DNA of 33,093 nucleotides from Muribaculaceae bacterium (GTDB lineage: Bacteria; Bacteroidota; Bacteroidia; Bacteroidales; Muribaculaceae). Of this stretch, positions 1-6,510 are shown in pieces. Location of the stretch: the NCBI GenBank assembly GCA_017621225.1, contig JAGATN010000014.1:1-33093 (forward strand), read 5' to 3'. The stretch's first letter is position 1, and each line of letters opens with the position of its first letter. The translations under genes were made by a program, and so were the position numbers. A model generated the notes under the pieces. The model worked only from the letters and a program-made list of their open reading frames with translations, searched no databases and was not told the DNA's origin.

Positions 1-161
1 CAGCCTACGCCTCGGAATATCGGTCGGAGAAACACCCACAACACCAATCCGAGTATTGCTCCGATTATCCCCACCAACCAAAGGAGAACCCTTTTTATGC
101 GGTTGAGACTGGAGATGGATGCTCTGCCTCGTCTATTTGATATGTTGTTGTTCGTTTTCAT
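1..161 (-). CDS. Hypothetical membrane protein, N-terminal part (runs off left edge)
   Basis: Reading the minus strand from the ATG at 161 gives 53 codons open to the window edge. The product starts with a short polar, basic segment (MKTNNNISNRRGRAS) and continues into one strongly hydrophobic stretch at about residues 27-46 (LLWLVGIIGAILGLVLWVF), then basic residues. That pattern is a single N-terminal membrane anchor with a cytoplasmic N-terminus, as in many envelope proteins. The gene is cut by the window edge, so no family can be named. An out-of-frame ATG at 169 gives only a stop after 12 codons. No clear TAnnTTTG promoter box was found upstream. Confidence 0.6.
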   Translation of the reverse strand, partial: MKTNNNISNRRGRASISSLNRIKRVLLWLVGIIGAILGLVLWVFLRPIFRGVG

Positions 162-195
162 CGTGCGACATTTTTTTTATGCGTCTATCGACTAT

Positions 196-358
196 CGAAG
201 TTTTGCTTGCTCGTTGACATGGCAGCGTGCGGAGGCAAAGAAGGGCTGTTCGCCCTTTGGCTTAAAAATACGAGCCGTAGGTCTGGAGATTTTTCAGCCA
301 AAAGGCAAAAGAATAGCCCTGCTCCGCACGTTTATAAATCCGAGCAAGCAACACTTCC
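196..358. repeat. 163-bp nested imperfect palindrome
   Basis: Four arm pairs nest symmetrically around a loop at 270-288. The outer arms 196-213 and 341-358 match in 16 of 18 positions. Next, 226-234 (cgtgcggag) pairs perfectly with 322-330. Then 242-247 (agggct) pairs with 315-320. The inner arms 252-269 and 289-306 match in 16 of 18. The whole could fold as one long interrupted hairpin in DNA or RNA. It could be a MITE-like or REP-like element or a structured RNA; the sequence alone does not decide. No protein reading through it is convincing. Confidence 0.75.
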
Positions 359-592
359 TATGTTGATATGACTGCATAATAACTGGAGCAAAGTTTCCGC
401 GCCGGTGAAAACGGGCATCAACATAACCGATATGCCTAAATGCCTAAATAATTGATAATGATATGCGAAATACGCTTGAATTACTAAAAATGAATTTAAG
501 ATAGAATCCGCCGTATGAACTAATCGAAATATTTATGTGTTAGTCATAACTGTGAGGCAAAATGCTCACGACAACACTTTACCCCACAGACT
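359..592. other. AT-rich intergenic stretch, no gene seen
   Basis: Between the palindrome and the gene starting at 593 there is no supportable coding region. The only structure seen is a small hairpin, gtgag (552-556) with ctcac (565-569), in the leader of the next gene. No consensus TTG-N19-TAnnTTTG promoter is visible. Confidence 0.5.
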
Positions 593-2680
593 ATGAGAAT
601 AAGTCCACAAGCAGAAGTGCAGATATTGCACAAGAAGAAGATATTAGGAAAAGAGGCTTACGATATATGCAAAAAAATGGAACTCGTTACCATTTCGGAT
701 ATTGTAAGAATACCAATATCTTATATAGTCCAAAGATTTAGATATTGCACCGATCACACTCTGGTTCAATTCGCCTCATTGCATAAAGTCTTCACTGATC
801 ACGATTCAATCGTGACATTGAAGGAAATCAGCTCTGCCCGCAAGGTCGGTATTGCTGGAAAGAAAGCTCTGGTCAAAGAGTATTATGACCACTCGGCAAA
901 TATTTCGGCTACAAGCGATGACACAACCGGCACTGTTGAATCTGATTTCTACCCTCATATAGAAGAAATACTCGCCATTCTTGAAAAGGACTATGGCAAT
1001 GAAACTTTCAAAGACTTCCGTTCCAATTTCCCCGATATTGCCTTCTTTATGAATGAGCTAACCAAGAACGGTTATGAGATATTCAGCAATATTGAGGCAT
1101 CAAGTGTTTTACGGAAATCTGCAGTGAGACGCATGAGTGTGGAATTACTCGGACAATCTGCTAAAATAGATTATATTCCATATAATACGCGCGCTATTCT
1201 TGAAGAGAGTTCAACCAAACTCGCTAGTTGGTCAAGTTATTTCTATGCTCTTGATCTATATAATGATATGGACAAGGATAGTAAGCGTAACCTCATCGAA
1301 ATGAGAGATGACATCCTTGACGAATACCATTATAATGCTGAAAAATCCGATTACGATGTCGAAAATATCGTTTCGGATCTCAAAGCTCTATATGGACCTG
1401 AGAAGCCTCGCAGATCCCGTTCAAGAAGTTGGTATGAGCAATTTCTGAAAAAATTCAAGCTTGGTTTTGAGAATTATGTTCTTAATACTCAAGTGAATCT
1501 GACAGATGTTGCCAATCGCGAGGAGGTTCGCCGAAAATTGGAAAAAGAACATCAATATCTATATCCAGAGGAATGTGATCAGATTGTCAGGATACTTTCA
1601 TCAGGAAGGCCAATGCCGATACTTCTGATGTTCATCAAGAGGTTCGCTCGTATCAATGACAGAGATGTCGCAATCAGACGAGATTACTGTGGATTAAATG
1701 ACACATCTCACCGAATGAATCTTGATGAATTGTCGGTAAAATATAATCTCCGACCGGAGAGACTGCGTACTATATTAGGGAAGAGAGGATTTTTCCATTC
1801 CTCATATCATCGACTTTTACAAGACTATCTTAACATTGAAGATGATGTTGTTGGGGTGGATAACCCTCGACTCCTTAAGCTTATAGAAGAGAATGAGCTC
1901 GAAATGACTCCGGCGCAGGTATTGGGTATCCTTCTGTCAGTTTATCAGTTTAGTGAATTGATTACACTGACCAATGGGAAAATGTACTTTCTGAAAAATC
2001 AGTTCTCTTCTATCATCAGATTTCAAGGTTATTACTCTAAAATAGAATCTCACCTGAAAAAAGAGCGTCAAATTCCGTTGGAACTTGATTATTCAAGGCA
2101 ATTCTTTCTGGGTGAAAGGATTCAAGATAAACAACGTATGGCAGCGCAGGCTTCAAAGGTTTTTGAGGATGCCTTCAGCGATAATCCCAACTTTAGAGTT
2201 GATGGACCTCTGCGATACACTATTATGCCCAATAAAGTGAATCGCAATGCAGAGATCGAAAGAATCCTTGCCGAACATGGAGAACCGATGTCCGGCAAAG
2301 AAATCTATGACAGATATAAATCTTTGTATCCTGATGAACCCGAGATTTCAATCTCCACGTTCAAGACCTCAATACAGAGTATAGATTCGATTGTGGCGAA
2401 AGGAAGAACGGGGATGTATATAATGAAAGGCTGGAAGGGACATTACACAGGAACATTGACTGAACTTCTGTTCGAGATACTTTCTGAAAGTGCTGAACCT
2501 GTCACTTTGTCTGAACTGACAGAGAAGGCTCTTATTCACTTCCCGACAACCAGTCGTAGAAGTGTCGAGACGCTGCTTAAACGAGAAATACCAAACAGAT
2601 TTATCGCATTCCATGACGATATGTATGGTTCGAGTGCTCGTAAATACTCCAGAAAATATAAGAAAAAGATAACCGCTTGA
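593..2680 (+). CDS. Unrecognised 695-aa protein with HTH-like and tandem HARE-HTH-like C-terminal segments
   Basis: A full-length open frame ending in TGA and followed at once by a terminator. I do not recognise the family. There is no signal peptide or membrane segment, so it should be cytoplasmic. Residues about 374-400 (MNLDELSVKYNLRPERLRTI) read like a sigma region 4 type helix-turn-helix. Residues about 545-610 contain ILAEHGEPMSGKEIYDRY and end GMYIMKGW, a pattern like HARE-HTH/RNA polymerase delta winged helices. Residues about 615-685 repeat the plan with LTELLFEILSESAEPVTLSE. The middle is charged and helical (FYPHIEEILAILEKDYGN). Codon and base use is more AT-rich than the core genes to the right, consistent with transfer. 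A DNA-binding role is inferred; catalytic motifs were looked for and not seen. Confidence 0.8.
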   Translation: MRISPQAEVQILHKKKILGKEAYDICKKMELVTISDIVRIPISYIVQRFRYCTDHTLVQFASLHKVFTDHDSIVTLKEISSARKVGIAGKKALVKEYYDHSANISATSDDTTGTVESDFYPHIEEILAILEKDYGNETFKDFRSNFPDIAFFMNELTKNGYEIFSNIEASSVLRKSAVRRMSVELLGQSAKIDYIPYNTRAILEESSTKLASWSSYFYALDLYNDMDKDSKRNLIEMRDDILDEYHYNAEKSDYDVENIVSDLKALYGPEKPRRSRSRSWYEQFLKKFKLGFENYVLNTQVNLTDVANREEVRRKLEKEHQYLYPEECDQIVRILSSGRPMPILLMFIKRFARINDRDVAIRRDYCGLNDTSHRMNLDELSVKYNLRPERLRTILGKRGFFHSSYHRLLQDYLNIEDDVVGVDNPRLLKLIEENELEMTPAQVLGILLSVYQFSELITLTNGKMYFLKNQFSSIIRFQGYYSKIESHLKKERQIPLELDYSRQFFLGERIQDKQRMAAQASKVFEDAFSDNPNFRVDGPLRYTIMPNKVNRNAEIERILAEHGEPMSGKEIYDRYKSLYPDEPEISISTFKTSIQSIDSIVAKGRTGMYIMKGWKGHYTGTLTELLFEILSESAEPVTLSELTEKALIHFPTTSRRSVETLLKREIPNRFIAFHDDMYGSSARKYSRKYKKKITA

Positions 2681-2681
2681 T

Positions 2682-2709
2682 AAAATGCCTCGCTTTTGAG
2701 GCATTTTTA
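2682..2709 (+). terminator. Rho-independent terminator of the 695-aa gene
   Basis: A perfect 10-bp stem, aaaatgcctc (2682-2691) with gaggcatttt (2698-2707), has a six-base loop and runs into T-rich sequence. It begins one base after the stop codon. The A/T-flanked stem could also work on the other strand. Confidence 0.85.
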
Positions 2710-2958
2710 TTTTCTTGGAATCAGGCTTTATGGAGTCTATGGGAAAATATCGGAGGGAGGTACGGAAGAGATATTTTGCCATTGTCTCCAATCGCATGAT
2801 TATAGCAAGTGAAGAGTGGCATAGCCATAGATATTTTTTTAGGAAGTCGGCGTACTGCACACGGATGAGTGGCAATGGAACGGAAAGGTGAAAGCAGCGT
2901 CTCCGATGCTCACCTCCGCTTCAGTGACAATCATCGGTGTGAGCCGGCTCAAAGAGGA

Positions 2959-3011
2959 TGAAAGCGGTGTGAGGTAGAGCGGCCATCGGCAAACGCCTCA
3001 CACGGCTTTCA
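2959..3011. repeat. 16-bp inverted repeat with 21-base spacer
   Basis: Arms tgaaagcggtgtgagg (2959-2974) and cctcacacggctttca (2996-3011) are complementary in 15 of 16 positions. There is no T-tract after either arm, so it is not a standard terminator. It may be a protein-binding site or part of a structured RNA. Confidence 0.6.
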
Positions 3012-3063
3012 GCCAAAAGAAGACAGTCAGGTCTGGCTATGCCTCTCGTAACGAGAAAATAAG

Positions 3064-3085
3064 TAGAGACGACCGGACTTGAACC
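3064..3085 (-). other. tRNA 3'-end-like fragment, possible attachment-site scar
   Basis: On the minus strand the segment starts GGTTCAAGTCC, a textbook T-loop, and continues with five bases fitting a T-stem 3' strand (CCGGT), seven fitting an acceptor 3' strand (CGTCTCT) and a discriminator A. Upstream of the T-loop the sequence does not complete a T-stem and no tRNA 5' part follows. Tyrosine integrases often leave such T-loop-to-3'-end blocks. The parent tRNA gene is not in the window. Confidence 0.35.
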
Positions 3086-3217
3086 CTGTTAAAACCATTC
3101 GTAAACTTCGATAAATTACAGCAGTCAGAAATTTATGTGAGCCTGTGTGTCAGTTGAAATAACACCTCAATAATAAACTGCAAGTATATTGATTAGGTGA
3201 TTTTTCAACTCAATATT

Positions 3218-3247
3218 TTGAGGAGCCAAACATTTTGATTAACTTTG
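3218..3247 (+). promoter_or_regulatory. Bacteroidetes-type promoter of the abiE operon
   Basis: TTG at 3218-3220, a 19-base spacer and TAACTTTG at 3240-3247 match the Bacteroidetes primary sigma consensus (TTG-N19/20-TAnnTTTG). Transcription should start near 3253-3256, giving a short leader before the ATG at 3277. Confidence 0.8.
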
Positions 3248-3248
3248 C

Positions 3249-3276
3249 GGTTGATATTTTATAAAGATAATCAACC
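3249..3276. promoter_or_regulatory. Putative AbiEi operator (inverted repeat at the transcription start)
   Basis: ggttgat (3249-3255) and atcaacc (3270-3276) form a perfect 7-bp inverted repeat with 14 bases between. It lies between the -7 box and the start codon, over the predicted start site. AbiEi antitoxins with an N-terminal winged helix are known to repress their own operon by binding inverted repeats; that this repeat is the site is inferred. Confidence 0.5.
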
Positions 3277-4041
3277 ATGAGTGTAGCAACAACCTCAAAA
3301 CTTAACAACCTGCTTTCCGAGAGCCTTCCCGGTGGACTACTGTTTGCGGGGTGGCTGAGGAATGAGGGCTATTCTTCACAGCTATTGAAGAAATATCGGG
3401 ATTCGGGGTGGCTTGAGGGATTGACTCGCGGAGTAATGTATCGTCGCAACGACAATCTTTCTGCTCTGACAGCGATTTACTGCTATAATCATCAGACCGG
3501 CAACAATGCCCGCGTCGCTGCACATTCCGCACTTGAACTTTTGGGCTTCACTCACTATGTTCCGATGGGCAAGCCTCGACTGACGGTTGCATTTGAATCC
3601 GGTAGCGTTGGAGACTGGGTCAAAAGTGAAAAGTTTGATATGTCGATTGTGCCGTTTCATACGGAAATCTTCAAAAAACCATTGACACAAGCCCTCCGGA
3701 ATAATAACTATACTCTAAAAATGTCCTCTCCTGAACAAGCTTTTCTGGAGTGTCTGCTGCTTGTGCCGGATTATTATAACTACATGGATTTGTATTATAT
3801 AATGGAGCAACTGACATCTCTGAATCCGGAAAATGTCCAGATTGCTCTTGAAGGTACTTCGAGCCAGAGAGTTAAGCGAATGTTCCTATATATGGCGGAG
3901 AAAGCGGGGCACTATTGGTTTGATATGCTTGATGTGGATAAATTAAGTCTGACCTCATCCAAAATGAAACTCGTCGATAACGGCGTCTATATATCAAAAT
4001 ACCGCATCACCGTTCCCAAAGAATTGAATGATTATGAATGA
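3277..4041 (+). CDS. abiEi: AbiEi-family antitoxin/transcriptional regulator (type IV TA system)
   Basis: The 254-aa product has the layout of the AbiEi_3 group: an N-terminal winged-helix segment (about residues 1-60, with GLLFAGWLRNEGYSSQLLKK and GWLEGLTRGVMYRR) that binds DNA, followed by the antitoxin domain (about 70-250, with AAHSALELLGFTHYVPMGKP and MSSPEQAFLECLLLVP). In the family this protein represses the operon and antagonises the AbiEii toxin without stable complex formation. It overlaps the downstream toxin gene by 14 bases, the expected coupled arrangement. The ATG at 3277 lies about 22 bases after the predicted transcription start. Known AbiE pairs act in phage abortive infection and in stabilising mobile elements. 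Confidence 0.9.
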   Translation: MSVATTSKLNNLLSESLPGGLLFAGWLRNEGYSSQLLKKYRDSGWLEGLTRGVMYRRNDNLSALTAIYCYNHQTGNNARVAAHSALELLGFTHYVPMGKPRLTVAFESGSVGDWVKSEKFDMSIVPFHTEIFKKPLTQALRNNNYTLKMSSPEQAFLECLLLVPDYYNYMDLYYIMEQLTSLNPENVQIALEGTSSQRVKRMFLYMAEKAGHYWFDMLDVDKLSLTSSKMKLVDNGVYISKYRITVPKELNDYE

Positions 4042-4939
4042 CTTATACCGCCGACAAGTGGCCCTGCTGATAAGGGTAATGCCACTTGTATTCAAGATAA
4101 AGGATTTTGCTGTCCACGGAGGCACCGCAATAAATCTATTCCACAGGAATCTTCCAAGATATTCGGTTGACATAGATGTGACCTATATACCATTGGAAGA
4201 CCGTGATACAAGTCTTAAAAACATAAACACGCATCTTGCGAATTTGAAAACAGCTATTGAGAAAGCCGTTCCCGGCATCCGTGTTATCCATAAGCCGGAC
4301 GTGTGGAAACTGCAATGTGTCAGGGACGGAACTACAATCAAGATTGAGGTGAACGGAACAAAGAGAGGGATTATAGGCAGTGTCGAAAAGATTCAGCTTT
4401 GCGAGAAAGCAAAAGACGAGTTTGGCATGACTTGTTATGCCAATATAGTTTCATGGAGTCAGTTGTATGGTGGCAAAATTGCGGCGGCTCTTAGTCGTCA
4501 GCATCCGCGAGACCTTTTCGACTGTCGAGGCATAACCCCTGACGATTTCAATGTAGTAAAGGATGGTTTTATGCTTTGCCTGCTCGGTAGTGACAAACCT
4601 GTCATCGAATCCCTGCAACCAAATCCGATTGATCAGCGGGACGCACTTGCCAACCAGTTTGAGGGAATGACCGACGAGTCGTTCAATTATGAGGATTATC
4701 AGAATGCGAGGCTAAATCTGATAGAGGTAGTCAACAATGGATTTACGGACGATGACAAAGACTTCCTGATTTCTTTTGAGGACGGCAATCCGGACTGGAG
4801 TAAGTGTTGTGCCGGAGATTTGAGCGAATACCCTTCGGTGAGATGGAAGCTTATGAACATATCAAAACTGAAATCCAAAAATCCTGTGAAGCATACGACT
4901 GGCATTGACAGGCTCATCGCATACTTCAAGCGTAAATAA
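4028..4939 (+). CDS. abiEii: AbiEii/AbiGii-family nucleotidyltransferase toxin
   Basis: The 303-aa product carries the nucleotidyltransferase motifs of AbiEii toxins. GGTA at residues 31-34 (HGGTAINLF) is the nucleotide-binding turn. D48 and D50 (YSVDIDVTY) are the metal-binding aspartates. K150 and the RDLFD at 161-165 (KIAAALSRQHPRDLFD) are the conserved third and fourth motifs. All key residues are present, so the toxin looks intact. AbiEii-type enzymes transfer nucleotides to tRNA ends or other targets and arrest growth; the substrate here is not known. The ATG at 4028 overlaps abiEi by 14 bases; an in-frame ATG at 4034 is an equally possible start. No clear terminator follows. Confidence 0.92.
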   Translation: MIMNDLYRRQVALLIRVMPLVFKIKDFAVHGGTAINLFHRNLPRYSVDIDVTYIPLEDRDTSLKNINTHLANLKTAIEKAVPGIRVIHKPDVWKLQCVRDGTTIKIEVNGTKRGIIGSVEKIQLCEKAKDEFGMTCYANIVSWSQLYGGKIAAALSRQHPRDLFDCRGITPDDFNVVKDGFMLCLLGSDKPVIESLQPNPIDQRDALANQFEGMTDESFNYEDYQNARLNLIEVVNNGFTDDDKDFLISFEDGNPDWSKCCAGDLSEYPSVRWKLMNISKLKSKNPVKHTTGIDRLIAYFKRK

Positions 4940-4985
4940 CGGATTTAACACTTGGTATAAGAATAGTTAAAACGAACCCACGGCC

Positions 4986-5016
4986 TTGTTTTTCAGACGA
5001 AAATTTAGTAATTTTG
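4986..5016 (+). promoter_or_regulatory. Orphan Bacteroidetes-type promoter
   Basis: TTG at 4986-4988, a 20-base spacer and TAATTTTG at 5009-5016 fit the consensus. No open reading frame of any length follows before the terminator near 5248, so a transcript would be a non-coding RNA of about 230 bases or would be vestigial. Confidence 0.5.
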
Positions 5017-5075
5017 CCACTATAAGAACACCCCGTTCAACCATCGGCAAGAGAGCCGGCGAGACTGACGGTTTT

Positions 5076-5095
5076 TCGTTACCATCTCGTTACCA
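5076..5095. repeat. Tandem 9-bp direct repeat near the ssrA scar
   Basis: tcgttacca occurs at 5076-5084 and again at 5087-5095, an 11-base period or one helical turn. Such short phased repeats beside an attachment site are typical of integrase or excisionase arm sites. This role is inferred from position only. Confidence 0.4.
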
Positions 5096-5151
5096 CTAAT
5101 CAATGGCGAATATCTAAGTAATTGATATAACTGCATTTGGAGCGCAAGGAA

Positions 5152-5170
5152 CAAGTCCCTCCAGCTCCAC
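5152..5170 (+). other. tmRNA (ssrA) 3'-end fragment, probable attachment-site scar
   Basis: The 19 bases read as part of a T-loop (CAAGT), a T-stem 3' strand (CCCTC), an acceptor 3' strand (CAGCTCC) and a discriminator A followed by C. CAGCTCC is the conserved acceptor end of tmRNA; it pairs with the universal tmRNA start GGGGCTG with the characteristic G-U at the third pair. The T-loop is damaged (AAC instead of TTC) and no tmRNA body lies upstream, so this is a remnant. ssrA 3' ends are classic integration targets. A terminator follows, as it would after a native ssrA. Confidence 0.6.
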
Positions 5171-5220
5171 AACCCACACTGAAAACCAACCACTTGTAAA
5201 CGAGTGGGGCAAAAACAAAG

Positions 5221-5250
5221 GAAACGTCTATTTTGGGGCGTTTCTTTTTG
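5221..5250 (+). terminator. Terminator after the ssrA fragment
   Basis: gaaacg (5221-5226) pairs with cgtttc (5239-5244), with part of the interior (tc/gg) also compatible, and the 3' arm is followed by T-rich ttttg. It would end transcription entering from the ssrA fragment or from the orphan promoter at 4986-5016. Confidence 0.6.
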
Positions 5251-5344
5251 TGTTTATTGGAAGGCTTAATTGTAAAAAGATGGGCTGGAAGGGGGGGGCA
5301 AATCACGTATGACACAGAAATATTCCACGTGTCTCCGTTGAAAT

Positions 5345-5380
5345 AAATGTTCGGTATTCTGTACATAAAACCGAACGTTT
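5345..5380. promoter_or_regulatory. Inverted repeat upstream of the lipoprotein promoter
   Basis: aatgttcggt (5346-5355) pairs with accgaacgtt (5370-5379), nine Watson-Crick pairs plus one G-T, with flanking A/T that extends it by one. It ends about five bases before the TAACTTTG box, so it covers the -33 region. It may be an operator or a bidirectional terminator. Confidence 0.5.
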
Positions 5381-5384
5381 TATC

Positions 5385-5392
5385 TAACTTTG
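5385..5392 (+). promoter_or_regulatory. -7 box (TAACTTTG) of the lipoprotein gene
   Basis: TAACTTTG fits TAnnTTTG. No good TTG lies 19-20 bases upstream, where the inverted repeat sits, which would fit an activator- or repressor-controlled promoter. The implied leader is about 170 bases long and carries no evident ORF or recognisable riboswitch. Confidence 0.55.
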
Positions 5393-5572
5393 CATTTGGA
5401 TTGAGGCTACTCTATCCAAGACATACGAACTATGCTCATCACGTAAGTGATAACGTAGTCTGACAGCCTTTTGCATAAGAGACAGAGCCCTCGAAATAAA
5501 AATATGCGTCTGCGATGCAATGTTTTTGCACTTTCGGCATTTATTGTAGAGAATATTTAAAACTTGAAAAGA

Positions 5573-6418
5573 ATGAAGAATACAAACTTTTTCATAATGC
5601 TGCTCATGGCATTCCTCGCCGTGGCAGGGCTTACGTCTTGTAGCGATGATGATGGTGATGAGCCAAAAGATTCAGTCAATGAAATCAGAATGCAGGTGTC
5701 GGCTGAAACAGGCGTAATGTACGACTTGTTCGACGACAAAAAGGAACTCCCCATAGAGTGTATGCTCGTAAAGTCGGAGGATTTTCCCGGCGAAACGCTG
5801 CATCTCGGCTTCAACGAAATCGATGGTTTCACCTACGAAAGAGGGCATGAATATCACCTCTCGGTAAAACGCACAATCCTTGCCAATCCTCCATCTGATG
5901 CTTCCGACCGCACATATTCACTCTTAAGCATTCTTGAAGACCGACTTGTTATGGACCCTGAAGTTCCGGTCGACAAGGAGATAAAATCGGAAGCAGACAT
6001 AGAATACTATGACTTGTGTCCTTTCGAGAAGTATGCCGTAGGTAGTGCCATCGTAGTTGACGATGAAGGTAAAATAGATAGCAAAGTTCAGTATGACAAC
6101 GATTCGCCCCTACCCTCCTATGACAAGGCGCGTATCTGGGTGGTTGACCTCCTTGACCACAAAGATCCGAACCGGGCGAAGTTCCGGACAATGCCTTATC
6201 AGGCAACTTATTCATACGTTTTGTCACCGTTTACCGACAAGATTCGTCTGGTGCGCAACGAATCATCCGGCCCGATGTTCAAGACCGTGGTTCCCGACGA
6301 CGAATTTACACGCATCCAATCCATGAAGTCGGGCGAAAAAGTCAGCTATGCGCTTATCCTTGCAAATGTCCATAAAAAGGGGCTTCAGAAGGTGACGTTC
6401 GCCATAATAAAACGTTAG
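5573..6418 (+). CDS. Surface-type lipoprotein with a DUF4377-like domain
   Basis: The product (281 aa) begins with a lipoprotein signal peptide ending in LTSC, making Cys23 the lipidated residue. The next residues, SDDDGDE, match the Bacteroidetes lipoprotein export signal that sends lipoproteins to the outside of the outer membrane. Residues about 55-125 (IECMLVKSEDFPG to the segment YSLLSILE) resemble the small DUF4377 domain, which often occurs in HslJ/META-type secreted proteins. The C-terminal half (VLSPFTDKIRLVRNES) is unrecognised. An upstream in-frame TTG at 5564 could extend it by three codons, but the ATG at 5573 gives a normal signal peptide. A DJ-1 gene follows after a short gap. 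Confidence 0.85.
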   Translation: MKNTNFFIMLLMAFLAVAGLTSCSDDDGDEPKDSVNEIRMQVSAETGVMYDLFDDKKELPIECMLVKSEDFPGETLHLGFNEIDGFTYERGHEYHLSVKRTILANPPSDASDRTYSLLSILEDRLVMDPEVPVDKEIKSEADIEYYDLCPFEKYAVGSAIVVDDEGKIDSKVQYDNDSPLPSYDKARIWVVDLLDHKDPNRAKFRTMPYQATYSYVLSPFTDKIRLVRNESSGPMFKTVVPDDEFTRIQSMKSGEKVSYALILANVHKKGLQKVTFAIIKR

Positions 6419-6510
6419 CCGCCCCGTTCTAAAACCATCGGCAGGGCATATACGTTATTAATCACATGAGATACTTATTGTTTATATTCGGACTAATAAC
6501 GTCATTCAAT

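Larger units (their letters stand above)
2710..3216. other. Gene-free stretch with inverted repeats
   Basis: No coding region is supportable here. It contains a 10-bp palindrome gagccggctc (2941-2950), a 16-bp inverted repeat (separate entry) and a tRNA 3'-end-like segment (separate entry). The stretch looks like decayed or non-coding island DNA. Confidence 0.5.

Noticed and set aside
97-366. Plus-strand ORF of 89 codons
   Set aside because: It reads through the nested palindrome and overlaps a more convincing minus-strand membrane-protein start; its sequence shows no protein-like pattern.
5100-5170. Complete tmRNA or tRNA gene
   Set aside because: Only the 3' portion is present; no GGGGCTG start, tag reading frame or D-arm is found upstream.
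5100-5366. Minus-strand ORF of 88 codons
   Set aside because: It crosses the terminator and the ssrA fragment; the composition is that of translated structural RNA and terminator.
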